A stretch of DNA of 64,000 bases from Phallusia mammillata (GCA_003260075.1 QLIY01000065.1:13463-77462); one strand, 5' to 3'. Shown: positions 44,187 through 62,835, counted from the stretch's first letter. Translations and numbers: made by a program. The notes: generated from the letters alone by a model not told the origin.

Positions 44187-46519
44187 ACACACATATATAT
44201 TTATTAACAAGAACTTGCTAACCGTTGGATAAATTCCAGAGATGCCTGTGAACTTCGAGGATACTGTATGTTAAACACATAGAATGAGCAAAAGAGGCCA
44301 GCAAAAGCTGTAAAATAGTCACAGCATTCATAAATCTGGTTTCTTTCAACAATTAGTAAGAACTTGTTGGCTGATGCCGGTGAATTGCCTGGAATTGTAA
44401 AGAGCAACACATCATCAGACTAAATAATTGAGCACACATTACCATTTATAACATATCATACCTGTAGCAATTATAAAAGGATTTGGGTCACCATTTTCAA
44501 TTGTGTCCTGCAGTAGTGAGTCATCCTGTAAAACAAGTAGATACATAAAGATACAAAATACAAAATGTTCAAATTATATACATACATGAATGCACTTTAA
44601 AATTTGTGATTGATTTTCATTGAAGTAACTGCCCAGAAGTTCCAAAATTTTATTTTGTGAATGGTGGCAGCAACTAATGGCTTTGCCATTGCCTTTAAAG
44701 CTCTGCAACAAATGTGTAAGGTTACCTATAACATACAAGTAATCTAAGTTTAAAAATAATCATTACTTGTATGTTCGAAAGCTTCGATTTGACATTCTCA
44801 CTGGAATTTCCTCGGCACCATAGTTTAAAGTCATAAGCTCCTCATAATGTTGAAATAGACATTGTGAGTTGGTCAAAAATGGCCATTTTTTTAAAATCTC
44901 TGTTACTGGAACATTTGTGTTAATATCATCTCTTTGTTGGGAAAAGGTTCTTTTCATCAGCTCTAATACTTTGTTCATGTTTTGGTCTTGTTTTGTAAAT
45001 TCAGTTTTTAACCAATTTTGAAATGTTGTAGTGTTTACACTATCATCATCAATAATTGTAGTGGATTGTTGGGAAGTTGGTTCATTTAGTTGATCAAGTT
45101 TTCGTTTTTTTCTCACCACATTTTCCCAGCGATAAAATAACTGATTGGAAATGGAAGTATGGCCATTTCCAATAGGAACCCCATCCACCATGTCAAGAAA
45201 GGATTTTGGATATTTTGATACAATGCGGTAGGCAATTTTATCTAGATTTTTTCTTCCAGGCTTTTGTGTCAGCTAAAAACAATTAAAACACATGTGCTGC
45301 AGATATTACCTAAAAGAGCAAAGAAATTAATGTACATACTTTTAATACTTCTTCAATTGTTTTGTGAATCAACTCTTTTCTTTCCATTATCTTTGGCACA
45401 TGGCCATTTTCCAGACATTGTATAAGTACAGGAGAGCATCGGCCCCAAGGAATTTTAAAGGTGTAAATCCACTGCATTGATCCTTCACTACTACTAAAGC
45501 TGGTGTTAAGTTCGGACTCAAGTGGTTCCGTTGAAAATCCAGAATTTGATGAAACTAAAAAAGTAACAAAATAACATGTGCTGTGACCTTACAAATGAAC
45601 AACAAAATACCTGGCTGCATATTAGCTGCTTTGAGTAGTTTTCTTGCTTGCACAAGATTAAACTTTATGAGCAGATCCTCCAACTCTAGATGCTGCAAAT
45701 CACTTGCATCCCGAACACCAAGGGTGTGCAAGTGTGAAACACATTCCTCGAACTTGGCAGGATTTTCCTCCAACTCTGGAAGTAGTTTTAACAAAGTAGC
45801 CTCCATTTTTAACCATAAAATGAACCTGAACACAGATGCATTGTTTTAAAACAAACATTGTTTTTTTGGTCAATGGCATATACATTCAGTGGCAATTTGT
45901 TATACAGTTTATCAATGCAAAAACATGTGAAGGCACCATCATGATTATTGAGTTAATATACACCATGTTGTATGGGGAAAAATGAGCAAATTTAGAGAAA
46001 ACAACAAAGTACAGTTTGGATTCTACAATAAAAATGCCATGTATAACTCCCACTTGTAAATCATACCCAAATTTTGATAAAACAACAAGCATGCCTGCAA
46101 CATAAGTGACACCCAGTGTTTTTTTAAGGTGTCAAATTTCTCCAGCGGTTTGCCAAAATTTGGACTGGGCTATTTTTTGGTATTTAAATGAAACACTTGT
46201 GGTCTCTTAAAACTACTTAGCGGTCACCCAACCAAACCTTAAAAAAACAGTGAGTGACACCTTGGAATTTTGAAGAAGTTAGCATAACACATTTTCTGGT
46301 TCGACTTGAGATTGAGCAATGTCCTTACTGTTAACCATGTGACAAGTGGGATGAAAAAGATGACACGATTCTGTACTTTTTGTTACATGTTGAAACAGGA
46401 CAGGCAACTTCAAACCCCAATCGCAAATGTTGTTTGATATGTTTGACTAGGGGTCCAATGGAATCAAAACACATTTCACATGTCTCCAAAGAACATACAA
46501 AATTATATTCACTATCCAT
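43924..46519 (-). CDS. Transposon-borne gene with C2H2 fingers and a SAM-like domain (fish "SAMD3-like" family)
   Basis: Probable exons, approximate: 46519-46344, 45806-45612, 45553-45355, 45273-44770, 44703-44585, 44527-44461, 44394-44222 and 44045-43924. An 80-C gap (44107-44186) lies before the last one. The first exon has two C2H2-like fingers (CEMC...HIKQH, CPVSTC...SHLSH). The second is SAM-like (LHTLGVRDASDLQHLELEDL). Next are an IVSKYPKSFLD/YRWENVVRKKRK block, a WPFLTNSQCLFQHYEEL block and a KFLLIVERNQIYEC/FCSFYVFNIQYP block. From memory these blocks, in this order, are those of the multi-copy fish proteins annotated "sterile alpha motif domain-containing protein 3-like". Molecular function is unknown. 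Placement inside inverted repeats suggests the family is transposon-borne. Confidence 0.65.
44107..44186. other. Run of 80 C (assembly gap)
   Basis: C run inside the transposon-borne gene, between the FNIQYP exon and the last exon. The poly-Gly frame across it is spurious. Confidence 0.8.
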
Positions 46520-47521
46520 ATTCCTAAAACTTTCTTCAACACAATAACCATTTAAATACAGGTATCAATATAACTTGTCTAGTTGTTTACATACCACTTA
46601 CCTGTATTGGCGTCTTACACAGCTACTGCATCGCCAGTTTAACTTGTAAACCTTAATTTGTTACTTACACACAAAATTAGGATGGAAAATTAGGCAATAG
46701 ACGTAAAAACGCAAATTCACACTTTACTTTTAATCGAGCAGACAACATCACCTCGCATACAACTTTGCCCGTAACTTCTGAAAGAACTCTCTTAGACAAA
46801 AGAGAAAAAAGAAATTGCGCGATTGTGATTGGTTGGCTTTCCTGCACCAACGAAACCGCGCCGTTTTTACGGAACAGCATGCGTAAAACGATTTTACTGA
46901 AAAATCTTACGCGGCCGCACACAGTAAAATTTACGAACTTTTTTAACAGTGTACAAGCCGGAGAGGTTGAAGAGAAGGTTTTGGACGATATGTCAGGAAA
47001 CACGGAGTACGTGACAGTGAAGGAAGGTTCTGGTGAAACGACCACGCCTTCCCCAAGAGAAGACTCTCGAGGATCAACGTCGCGTTCTGTTCACGTCACC
47101 ACCTGTCACGTCACAGCGAAGCCCTCCGGACCAGCGGTATGTGGTTGACTGTATTGCTCCGCCTAAATCCCTGTCGCAAAATGCGCCTAAAATTAAATCT
47201 TCGTTTGACGAAAGAGGTTCTTTCACAGCAACAAACCCAATTGTAAATAATATTTGTACATATGATTCAGCCAAGCCAACTGGCGTGCATGACAATGAGA
47301 TTGCATCACTTGTAAAGCACATAAACAGACCAAAGCCTAAAGTTCTCGTTTTTGACGGCAATCCAATGGACTATTGGAAGTTTGTTCGCAATTTCGATTC
47401 TCGTATCGACGACAAGGTCGATGACGACGGTGCCAAATTGTCATATTTGGCGCAGCATTGTGATGGCAAAGCCCGTAAATTGATTGAACACTGCTTTAGA
47501 CTAAANTTTCGTGGAAACTAA

Positions 47522-47830
<309 letters not shown>

Positions 47831-48197
47831 TCAGATTTGGGCACTTTGCCACTAAGTGCAACAGCCCCAAAGCGTGTAACGTGAGGGACTGTAATGAAGC
47901 CCATCACACCTTCTCTTCTGTCAAAGGACCTGCGCCGGAACGGACAGTTTGTTCGGTTGTGTCGGCGACTGGAAAGGACTGTCATGCTTCCTCTGGTAGA
48001 CAGCGCGTCAACTTGATGATGGTTGCGGTCAAAGTCCGTGCTAACGGTAGGGCTACGTACGCTCTTTTAGATACTGGCTCGGGCATTACTTTGAGCGACA
48101 AGAAACTGACGGACAAGCTGGGACTGCGAGGTGAACCTAGCAACGTGACGCTCAAAACGGCAACGGGGACGGTCGCAAGCGCGAGGGCAAAAGAGTA
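47831..48197 (+). pseudogene. BEL/Pao zinc knuckle and aspartic protease fragment
   Basis: RFGHFATKCNSPKAC is the end of a CCHC knuckle. YALLDTGSGITLSDKKL is the retroviral-type protease active site (DTGS), as in the DUF1758 protease of BEL/Pao. The frame ends at a stop at 48196. The following segment continues in another frame. Confidence 0.85.
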
Positions 48198-48206
48198 AAT
48201 TTATCT

Positions 48207-49762
48207 GTTGCTTCGCTCGATGGCTCCACAACTGTGGAACTTCCTGAGGTGTTCGTTGTTGATTGTCTGCCTATTACCACCAACAAGTTTCCGAGAAACG
48301 CGGAATTGGATGCGCTGCCACATATCAGATACTTGTCATTCCCACTGGTAGATTGCAGTGAAGCTTTGCTGCTCATCGGGCTGAACGTTCCAGAGGCCTT
48401 TCTCGTGCAAGAGGTACGAAAGGGAAAACCGAAGCAACCTGTTGCATTTAGAGTTCCACTTGGATGGGCATTGGCAGGACCTGTCTCTAAGAAGTCAACC
48501 AATTTGTTTTCCGTCAACTTTACTCATGCTGCCGATGATTCGCTGCACGAGAAGTTAACACTAACGCCGACGCGATGCCTATGTCGCATGAAGACCGGTA
48601 CGTCTTAGATAAAATGAAAACAAGTGTACAATTCAAGCAAGGTCATTATGAGTTGCGGTTGTCATGGCGCCCGAACGCACAACCGCTTCGGTGCAACCGG
48701 GACATGGCGCTAAACCGTTTGTGTTCTTTGGAACGTCGCCTAAGACGCGACGCCGTGCTACGTGATCCGTATACAAAGACGGTACAGGTTATATAGCTAA
48801 AGGCCATGCCGAAGAAGTTCCAGGTAGTATGGAACCTGCCGCATCAGCCTGTTACAAATCCACATAAGCCCGGTAAAGTGCGGGTTTATTTTGACTGTGC
48901 CGTCAAATACCGCGACCAGTCGTTGGATGATGCTTTACTGCAGGGTCCGGATCTGACCAATTCCTTAAGGAGTTCTTTTCCCCCCCCCCTTGCTTCGCTC
49001 GATGGCTCCACAACTGTGGAACTTCCTGAGGTGTTCGTTGTTGATTGTCTGCCTATTACCACCAACAAGTTTCCGAGAAACGCGGAATTGGATGCGCTGC
49101 CACATATCAGATACTTGTCATTCCCACTGGTAGATTGCAGTGAAGCTTTGCTGCTCATCGGGCTGAACGTTCCAGAGGCCTTTCTCGTGCAAGAGGTACG
49201 AAAGGGAAAACCGAAGCAACCTGTTGCATTTAGAGTTCCACTTGGATGGGCATTGGCAGGACCTGTCTCTAGCAAGTCAACCAATTTGTTTTCCGTCAAC
49301 TTTACTCATGCTGCCGATGATTCGCTGCACGAGAAGTTAACACTAACGCCGACGCGATGCCTATGTCGCATGAAGACCGGTACGTCTTAGATAAAATGAA
49401 AACAAGTGTACAATTCAAGCAAGGTCATTATGAGTTGCGGTTGTCATGGCGCCCGAACGCACAACCGCTTCGGTGCAACCGGGACATGGCGCTAAACCGT
49501 TTGTGTTCTTTGGAACGTCGCCTAAGACGCGACGCCGTGCTACGTGATCCGTATACAAAGACGGTACAGGTTATATAGCTAAAGGCCATGCCGAAGAAGT
49601 TCCAGGTAGTATGGAACCTGCCGCATCAGCCTGTTACAAATCCACATAAGCCCGGTAAAGTGCGGGTTTATTTTGACTGTGCCGTCAAATACCGCGACCA
49701 GTCGTTGGATGATGCTTTACTGCAGGGTCCGGATCTGACCAATTCCTTAAGGAGTTCTTTTA
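48207..49762 (+). repeat. Near-perfect 0.77 kb duplication of BEL protease-RT segment around a 10-C gap
   Basis: 48207-48979 and 48990-49762 are almost identical, joined by ten C (48980-48989). Each copy encodes [14 protein letters not shown] to GWALAGPVS, then [19 protein letters not shown] and [18 protein letters not shown], which lead into reverse transcriptase. Both share the same stops and frame shifts. An allelic or assembly origin is more likely than a true tandem. Confidence 0.85.
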
Positions 49763-49936
49763 AGGTTTCGGATGGAAAAGGTAGCTCTTGTGGCCGACGT
49801 GGAGGCCATGTTTCATCAGATCCGTGTGATGCCGACAGATTGTGATGCACTTCGGTTCTTGTGGTGGCCTGATGGCGATGTGTCGAAGAAGCCCACCGCG
49901 CACAGGATGCTTGTTTATTTGTTTGGAGCAACTTCC
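48806..49936 (+). pseudogene. BEL/Pao reverse transcriptase fragments
   Basis: [18 protein letters not shown] and [11 protein letters not shown] are the N-terminal fingers of BEL/Pao RT, seen in both copies of the duplication. After a +1 shift near 49760 the frame reads [29 protein letters not shown] and [12 protein letters not shown], up to the N at 49942. The YxDD catalytic block is not present, so the polymerase core is incomplete. Confidence 0.85.
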
Positions 49937-49942
49937 TCACCN

Positions 49943-50606
49943 TGGTAGACGAGCGAGGACGCATTCACTGCTCGTTTGTAATAGGCAAGGCACGCGTTGC
50001 CCCCCTGAAGACATGTTCGATTCCCCGCCTGGAGCTGACGGCGGCCGTTGTTGCAGCCAAGTTGGATCGACTTATGAGAAAGGAACTGCAACTGGACGAA
50101 TGCCAACCGTGTTCTGGACGGATTCGACTGCGGTTCTCCAAAGTATTCGAAACTGCAATAAGCGCTTTCCAGTGTTTGTTGCAAATCGCTTGGCAAAAAT
50201 CGAGGATGCTTCCCGACCTAGTCAATGGAGACACGTCAGCACCAAGGTAAATCCAGCGGACGAGGCGTCTCGTGGACTCAGTGTGAATATATTCCTTAGG
50301 TCAAGCCGATGGCTTACTGGACACAGTTTATTTGGGAGCAAGAAGATGCATGGCCCTCCTGTCCAGACTTGTCGACATTGCCATTTGAGTTTCTTCTGGC
50401 CAAGAAAGAAACTCAAACTGTTTGTCTGGTCGCCAGCGAGTCCGCTACGGATCGACTCATTGCCAGATACTCATCACTCAATCGACTGAAAAGGGCTGTA
50501 AGCTGGTTGTTCAGATTCAAGTCGATGTTGATGTCAAGGAGGTTTTCTGCCAAATACAAAGTACCTACTGGGCAACTGACCGTTATTGAACTCAAGGCTG
50601 CCGAGC
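49943..50606 (+). pseudogene. BEL/Pao RNase H and connection fragment, start of integrase
   Basis: IPRLELTAAVVAAKLDRLMR and VFWTDSTAVLQSIRN are RNase H landmarks (the acidic residues E and D are visible). VANRLAKIEDASRPSQWRHV and NPADEASRG follow, as in the BEL/Pao Peptidase_A17/RH region. Frameshifts separate the blocks. The integrase zone then starts (LTVIELKAAELEIVK) and is interrupted by the insert at 50622. Confidence 0.85.
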
Positions 50607-50621
50607 TTGAGATCGTTAAGT

Positions 50622-50882
50622 TTAAAGAGCTCTTCTGGCAAATGTGATTTTATTCCGACGTTTCGATACAGGTCGTCTTCATCAGGGTAAATAACACTGA
50701 ATGCGACTAGTACATGCAGTGCACGATAAACAAGGAAAAAAAGAATGGAACGCAAGCACGTCACAACGCAACGAAAACACCGCGCGATAACAAATGATTG
50801 GCCCTCTAATCTTTAATAGAATCACGCTTGCCAGAAGAGCTCTTTAAACTTGATACTATGCCTGGCAGCAATAGCTTATATA
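50622..50882 (-). mobile_element. 261-base Penelope-like mini-insert with 15-base target duplication
   Basis: TTGAGATCGTTAAGT occurs exactly at 50607-50621 and 50883-50897. Removing the insert and one copy restores the integrase frame ([17 protein letters not shown]). The insert begins within a perfect 22-base inverted repeat (50620-50641 with 50828-50849). On the minus strand it carries CTGATGAAGACGAC and CGAAACGTCGGAATAAAAT, motifs typical of Penelope-like element ends. No ORF. Confidence 0.75.
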
Positions 50883-50897
50883 TTGAGATCGTTAAGT

Positions 50898-50968
50898 ATG
50901 TACGAAAACGAAGTTTTCCTGACGTTATCGCCGCGATGTTGAAGGCCCAAGGCGAAGCAATTCGTTTA

Positions 50969-51044
<76 letters not shown>

Positions 51045-51530
51045 TGCAACAACGTGACATCGCGTGGAGCTTCAATCCTCCCAATGCCAGACACATGGGT
51101 GGGGTTTGGGAGCGAATGATACGCTCTACTTTCGGAGCAGACCCCCCCCCCGTCTCTCAGGCAACGCTACTGGATCATCAAAGGAGGGGTAGCGGTTCGA
51201 CGAAGAAATGGCTTCCTGGGCAAACAGATGTTGGCAGACCTTCCTGCTGCGAGACTGCAGACCAATAAGCCGCCGTTCTCAGTGGTCGGTGTCGACTAGC
51301 GAAGAGCTAAACGGGTGGAATCAAAGGCAGATCTACAAATACCCCCCCCCCGCAGACCAATAAGCCGCCGTTCTCAGTGGTCGGTGTCGACTACTTTGGG
51401 CATTTCCTCCCCCCCCCCTCTGCAACAACGTGACATCGCGTGGAGCTTCAATCCTCCCAATGCCAGCCACATGGGTAGGGTTTGGGAGCGAATGATACGC
51501 TCTACTTTCGGAGCAGGCCTTGTCCGATGA
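50898..51530 (+). pseudogene. BEL/Pao integrase fragments, repeated around gaps
   Basis: [19 protein letters not shown] opens the integrase region. After a 73-C gap (50970-51042) comes [20 protein letters not shown], the conserved integrase C-terminal block. The same block recurs at about 51419-51518 with an allelic change (ASHMG). Short doubled pieces (51250-51290 and 51352-51400, around 10-C gaps at 51342-51351 and 51409-51418) show the same haplotype-join pattern. Another 10-C gap lies at 51141-51150. Confidence 0.8.
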
Positions 51531-51548
51531 GAAACTGATGACGCTGAT

Positions 51549-51614
<66 letters not shown>

Positions 51615-51616
<2 letters not shown>

Positions 51617-51860
51617 CGTGCAGCGCCGAATATGCCCCCTGGACTGTTTACGGGGAAGGACAGTTACCATCGTAACCATTGGCGCCATGTACAATACTTG
51701 ACCGACCAATTTTGGCGGCGATGGTCGCACGAGTACCTGCCGACGCTCATGCCCAAATCAAAGTGGGCAAATGGACACTCCAATTTCGCAGTCGGTGACG
51801 TAGTGCTTGTAGCGGATGATATAATCAGCCTAGGAGCAAATGGCTTCTGGGTAGCGTGAC
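51615..51860 (+). pseudogene. BEL/Pao C-terminal DUF5641-like tail
   Basis: After a 65-C gap (51550-51614) the frame reads NHWRHVQYLTDQFWRRWSHE, YLPTL and FAVGDVVLVADD, the hallmark of the DUF5641 tail of BEL/Pao polyproteins. In another frame VTDMLPDRKGVVRQVVVKT continues it to about 51910. Downstream are two tandem ~38-base units (TTGGTGCCTTGAGACG), possibly the 3' non-coding region. Confidence 0.85.
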
Positions 51861-52226
51861 CGATATGCTTCCTGATCGGAAGGGAGTAGTGCGCCAGGTG
51901 GTGGTTAAGACTTCACCTGGCGCAGACACTGGTGCCTTGAGACGATTAAGACTCCACCTGGTTTAAGACATTGGTGCCTTGAGACGCCCAATTGCAAAAT
52001 TGTGTTTGCTACGCCGCGGTGACGCGATGCGTGATTAGTTGTGTGTTTCTTTGTGTTGGCAATTACTGCCGATGTTTGTGTGTTGTGTTGTAAATGTGCC
52101 AATTTTGTGTGATAACGCAACGTGGTTCAGTTCTTTTCGTTGCTGATTTCCGTGTAGCACGGTGCTGCGTCGGTTGTGTTAGAAAAGCTGTTTATTGTCG
52201 TGTTGACGATTATTGGTAAGTCACTT

Positions 52227-52281
52227 TATATATATATATATATACATATATATGTATATATGTGTGTGTGTGTGTGTGTGT
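52227..52281. repeat. (TA)n/(TG)n microsatellite
   Basis: Uninterrupted TATATA, then ACATATATATG, then a pure TG run. Non-coding, downstream of the retroelement cluster. Confidence 0.9.
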
Positions 52282-52371
52282 TTTATGACTCCAAAATGTG
52301 AATTACTATAATGAATGCGAACTTAACTGCAATGACTTAAAATGTCATTTCGCTTTGTATTAGTTGTACTC

Positions 52372-52469
52372 TACGATACTCGCGTGAAGCGTGATTTTCT
52401 ACACTGTCGCTCTACATAGCTTGGTAAGCATTGTGTATGACGTCATAATGGCATATTGTGGTCTCATGC
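52372..52469 (+). repeat. 98-base direct repeat, right copy
   Basis: Matches 40290-40387 with four substitutions and no indels. The two copies bracket the BEL cluster 12 kb apart. Confidence 0.85.
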
Positions 52470-52710
52470 TTTACGTATGCTGACGTTACAAAGAGAATAT
52501 AAAGACGAAGAATACAGGGGGATTTTGAAAACATTTGTAAAACAGCATTTATAATCTTTGTGACACCTTTGCCATCAGACTGTTTGGCTGAACACTGTTC
52601 CTATGCCGTTTTCCAATGTTTCGGTTTCGGCCCGAACTTTTTACGCATTTTGAGTGACTCTTTGGAATGTCATAAATGAGTTTCCCTGCATCAACAGCAC
52701 AATGCTTAGT

Positions 52711-53130
52711 TGTAAACCTCCACCAGAAAGAAAATTTCGATTCGGCTGAAATTATTCGGCGTCATGGCCAGTGGCGTAGGCAGACGAAAATTTTGGGAGG
52801 GGCCAAATAATTTGCTGTCTAATAAAACTTTTTGCTTGTGCTCGGCGTAAGGCGTGCTTTTACCAAACACGTGACTTGCCAAACTTTGGTTCGCCGGGAC
52901 AGCCAAACGCTTTATTGATTTATTCCAGATCTACATACCCCCCCCCCCCTACGGACTCCTTTATCGGAGCTCTCCGACGTTTTATCGGTCGTCGAGACGG
53001 CCAGACCAGATCTTTAGCGACAACGGCACAAACCTCAACCAGAAAGAAAATTTCGATTCGGCTGAAATCATTCGGCGTCATGGCCGAACATTCGGCTTCG
53101 GCCCGAACTTTTTTAGGTGGGCTAATTCGC
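52711..53130 (+). repeat. Gapped duplicate with a second BEL integrase fragment
   Basis: A ~60-base unit (CCAGAAAGAAAATTTCGATT to GTCATGGCC) occurs at 52711-52770 and 53031-53090. Between the copies, after C at 52938-52949, 52950-53042 encodes DSFIGALRRFIGRR and, one frame shifted, QIFSDNGTNLN, the integrase core with its catalytic-region Asp. It is probably another contig end of the same retroelement. Confidence 0.65.
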
Positions 53131-54221
53131 TGCTTTACTAGTTTGTTTCGTAACGTTTATTCAACTGGAAATAGAAACACTTTTTTACAATGAAATCATG
53201 TCTGCGTTCGTTTCTAACAAAATTATTTAGATTTTTTGAAGCTATTTGGCCCACACTCATACCTTGGTTTAATCGCCATATCTTCTGTCACCCGCGTTGC
53301 GGTTAAGCTATGCCGCATAAAACTTTGGGTATAGATATCGCAAGGGATATTGTTTGTTTTTTTACTTAGGACTCAAAATCACAGAAAAGTGACTTGTCAT
53401 CCAAATTTGTATCTCTGTAGATTGCCAGTTGAGGCTCGAACGAAAGCAATATTGGAAGTAGGTTACATTAGTCTACTTTTAACCCTTCAAACACTGATTT
53501 GTGGTGCGGGGTAGTGGTCCCTTCGGCATTCTTGGCTATATACGCCAATGGCACTACCACAGCTTTGGTCGCTAACAGCTCCAGGAAGATACTACTGGGT
53601 ATTTTGTAATGTCGTATCGAAGTGGGAGAAAAGATGATCAAGAGCAGTCGCAAAAAACGCACACACACGCAATAACTAAATTACATCATTTACAAAAAAA
53701 TAATGATGGTGGCAAGGCACCATTTCCAATGGACGGCATACTGAAGAGACTGGAACAAAAACGCAATTACTAAAGGCCCAGGGAATGTGTCGGTGCCAAA
53801 AGCAGGCATTCAATTGCAACAAGCACAACATCGTCAAACATGATTTTTTTCGGGCAAAACATGATAAGTATAAATCGCATTTCTAATTAAAAAATAGAAA
53901 CAGGTTCCATGGTCAGGTTTGTAAAATGGTGGGTTTTGGATCATATGTGGAGGTTTAAAAAAAATTGTTATTAGAGACAAGATGCAAACACTAGTTAAAA
54001 GTGTTGTGTCTGAAAAGTATTAAAGAACAACAACAACTTATCTACACTTATTTCTTCACATAAATCGAATGAAGTACAGCTATTCCTCACGTTTAGGAAA
54101 ATTTTACAAGACGGAGCGATGAGTATCCCGAGTTTTTGCGTCAAGCCCCTGGTATTGCACACATAAAGTAAAAAAAGAAACTCAGAATAAGACTCGAAAA
54201 GAGGAAAAAGAAAAATGCTAC

Positions 54222-54427
54222 CTGGGGCGACAGGACAGTACCGGCACTTCGTAAAACAAGCTTAGTTTTTGCTTGACGCCAGATGAAAAACCATGTAATA
54301 TGAAATGGCACAAACTGAGGCCTCCAATCTTGCTGGAACACACTGCCGTTTGAAGAATTCAGCTTGCTCAACAGTTCAAGCCAAGCGTCCTGGACATCGT
54401 GAAAGAACATAGTATATGCAGGAAATT
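54222..54427 (-). CDS. Orphan internal exon of an unrecognised gene
   Basis: 206 bases bounded by an acceptor (TATTCAG) at 54428 and a donor (CCCCAG|GTAGCA) at 54222. One frame is open throughout: FPAYTMFFHDVQDAWLELLS, then a Ser/Asn-rich turn, DWRPQFVPFHITWFFIWRQ, and AKTKLVLRSAGTVLSPQ. The composition is protein-like (Trp and Phe rich, no low complexity). I recognise no family and no neighbouring exons. It may belong to a gene whose other exons were lost in gaps, lying just downstream of CBL on the same strand. Confidence 0.4.
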
Positions 54428-55147
54428 CTGAATAACAAATACACGAAACGAAAAGTGTAAGCCCCAACGAAACGGTTCGCGATTTTTGCGTTGCGAAACT
54501 TGGGAGAAACGGGAGCAGTAAGGACGATGTAAAATCGCTGTGACGAGTTTTAGTGGACGCGGGCAATTATGATTTGCGCTATGCGATTGAAAGGCCCTAT
54601 CAAAACAAAACAAACCTATTGCGATTCGCTTCTCCTGTGATAAATGACGGTTTACCACAAAACTTACACGAACACAGCGAAACGAGAAGATCAGTGGGTC
54701 AACCTAGTGAGAGCAATTTCAAACAACCTAGTGAGAGCAATTTCGTGAAAACATGATCGCATACGCCAAAATGATTATTTGGGCGCTAAAGGCGTCAGTA
54801 AAAAAGTCAAAGGTGATACACATGATTGAATAATGACTGCTTCACATAATAATCCTAATGAAAAAATAAAGGCTAGTGCGATACCAGGCCGGATCGATTG
54901 CCCGCTAAAGTCAACTACAAATCGGCTGCTCAGTTATTCTTCCCCACATTTGCAAAACGAGTAGGTCCTGAGTAGCGTCAAAGTGGATAGTGCATGTAAT
55001 GCGACCTATGCCGCTGGAATTAAGAAACAGCGGTGCAGAATGGTAGCAATCGGTACCTACAGTATGGAAAAAGCAACGCCCGCGCACGAATACCGCACTT
55101 TAACAGCTAAACATAGAAACCGGAACAACTACAGGCGACAAAGGTGG
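54428..55147. other. Spacer downstream of CBL
   Basis: No gene recognised. A short tandem repeat (CCTAGTGAGAGCAATTTC, two units at about 54700-54745) is the only structure seen. Confidence 0.5.
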
Positions 55148-62711
<7,564 letters not shown>

Positions 62712-62835
62712 CTGCAGATAGTAAATAAGTCTCATTTTTTCAAAGTTTGAAAAGACAATACATCTAACACCAACAATGACTTGGTAGGTGGTACAGTAAG
62801 TTTAAAAATAAAAATGTACATAAAAATGCCTAAAG

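Larger units (their letters stand above)
43590..46951. mobile_element. CACTG-ended DNA element carrying a SAM/zinc-finger gene, inserted in BEL gag
   Basis: Both ends read CACTGTTAAAAAA inward, and a second shared motif TTTACTGTG follows. TA is duplicated (43588-43589 and 46952-46953). The empty site is visible in gag copy 1 near 42290. Sub-terminal regions hold many ACGTGT/ACGTAAAA and TTTACTG palindromic words and CACTGGCAGCAG. The only recognisable cargo is a minus-strand spliced gene. No known transposase motif is seen. TA duplication plus CACT(A/G) ends would fit a CACTA-like or Tc1-like mechanism. Superfamily unresolved. Confidence 0.85.
43300..47506 (+). pseudogene. BEL/Pao gag, copy 2, split by a DNA transposon
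   Basis: 43300-43589 carries the Ser/Arg-rich and Glu/Gln-rich gag segment. It is cut at the codon run for LQHQLQ and resumes at 46952. The second part includes KPKVLVFDGNPMDYWKF and YLAQHCDGKARKLIEH, the DUF1759 retrotransposon gag core, and ends at an N (47506). The interruption is the 3.36 kb element at 43590-46951. Copy 1 shows the uninterrupted target. Confidence 0.85.
52150..54221. other. Repeat-derived and unassigned sequence
   Basis: Apart from the microsatellite, the 98-base repeat and the integrase fragment, no gene is recognised. The minus-strand ORF at 53468-53668 has no family match and no convincing splice sites. Confidence 0.45.

Noticed and set aside
48207..49762. True tandem duplication or segmental amplification
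   Set aside because: The exact 10-C join and shared defects match the window-wide haplotype-join pattern.
50640..50700. Confirmed hammerhead ribozyme
   Set aside because: CTGATGA and CGAAAC are correctly ordered, but stem II between them pairs weakly by eye. I kept it only as a hypothesis within the Penelope-like finding.
53468..53668. 66-codon minus-strand ORF as a transposase fragment
   Set aside because: There is no conserved motif, no inverted repeats nearby and no splice signals.
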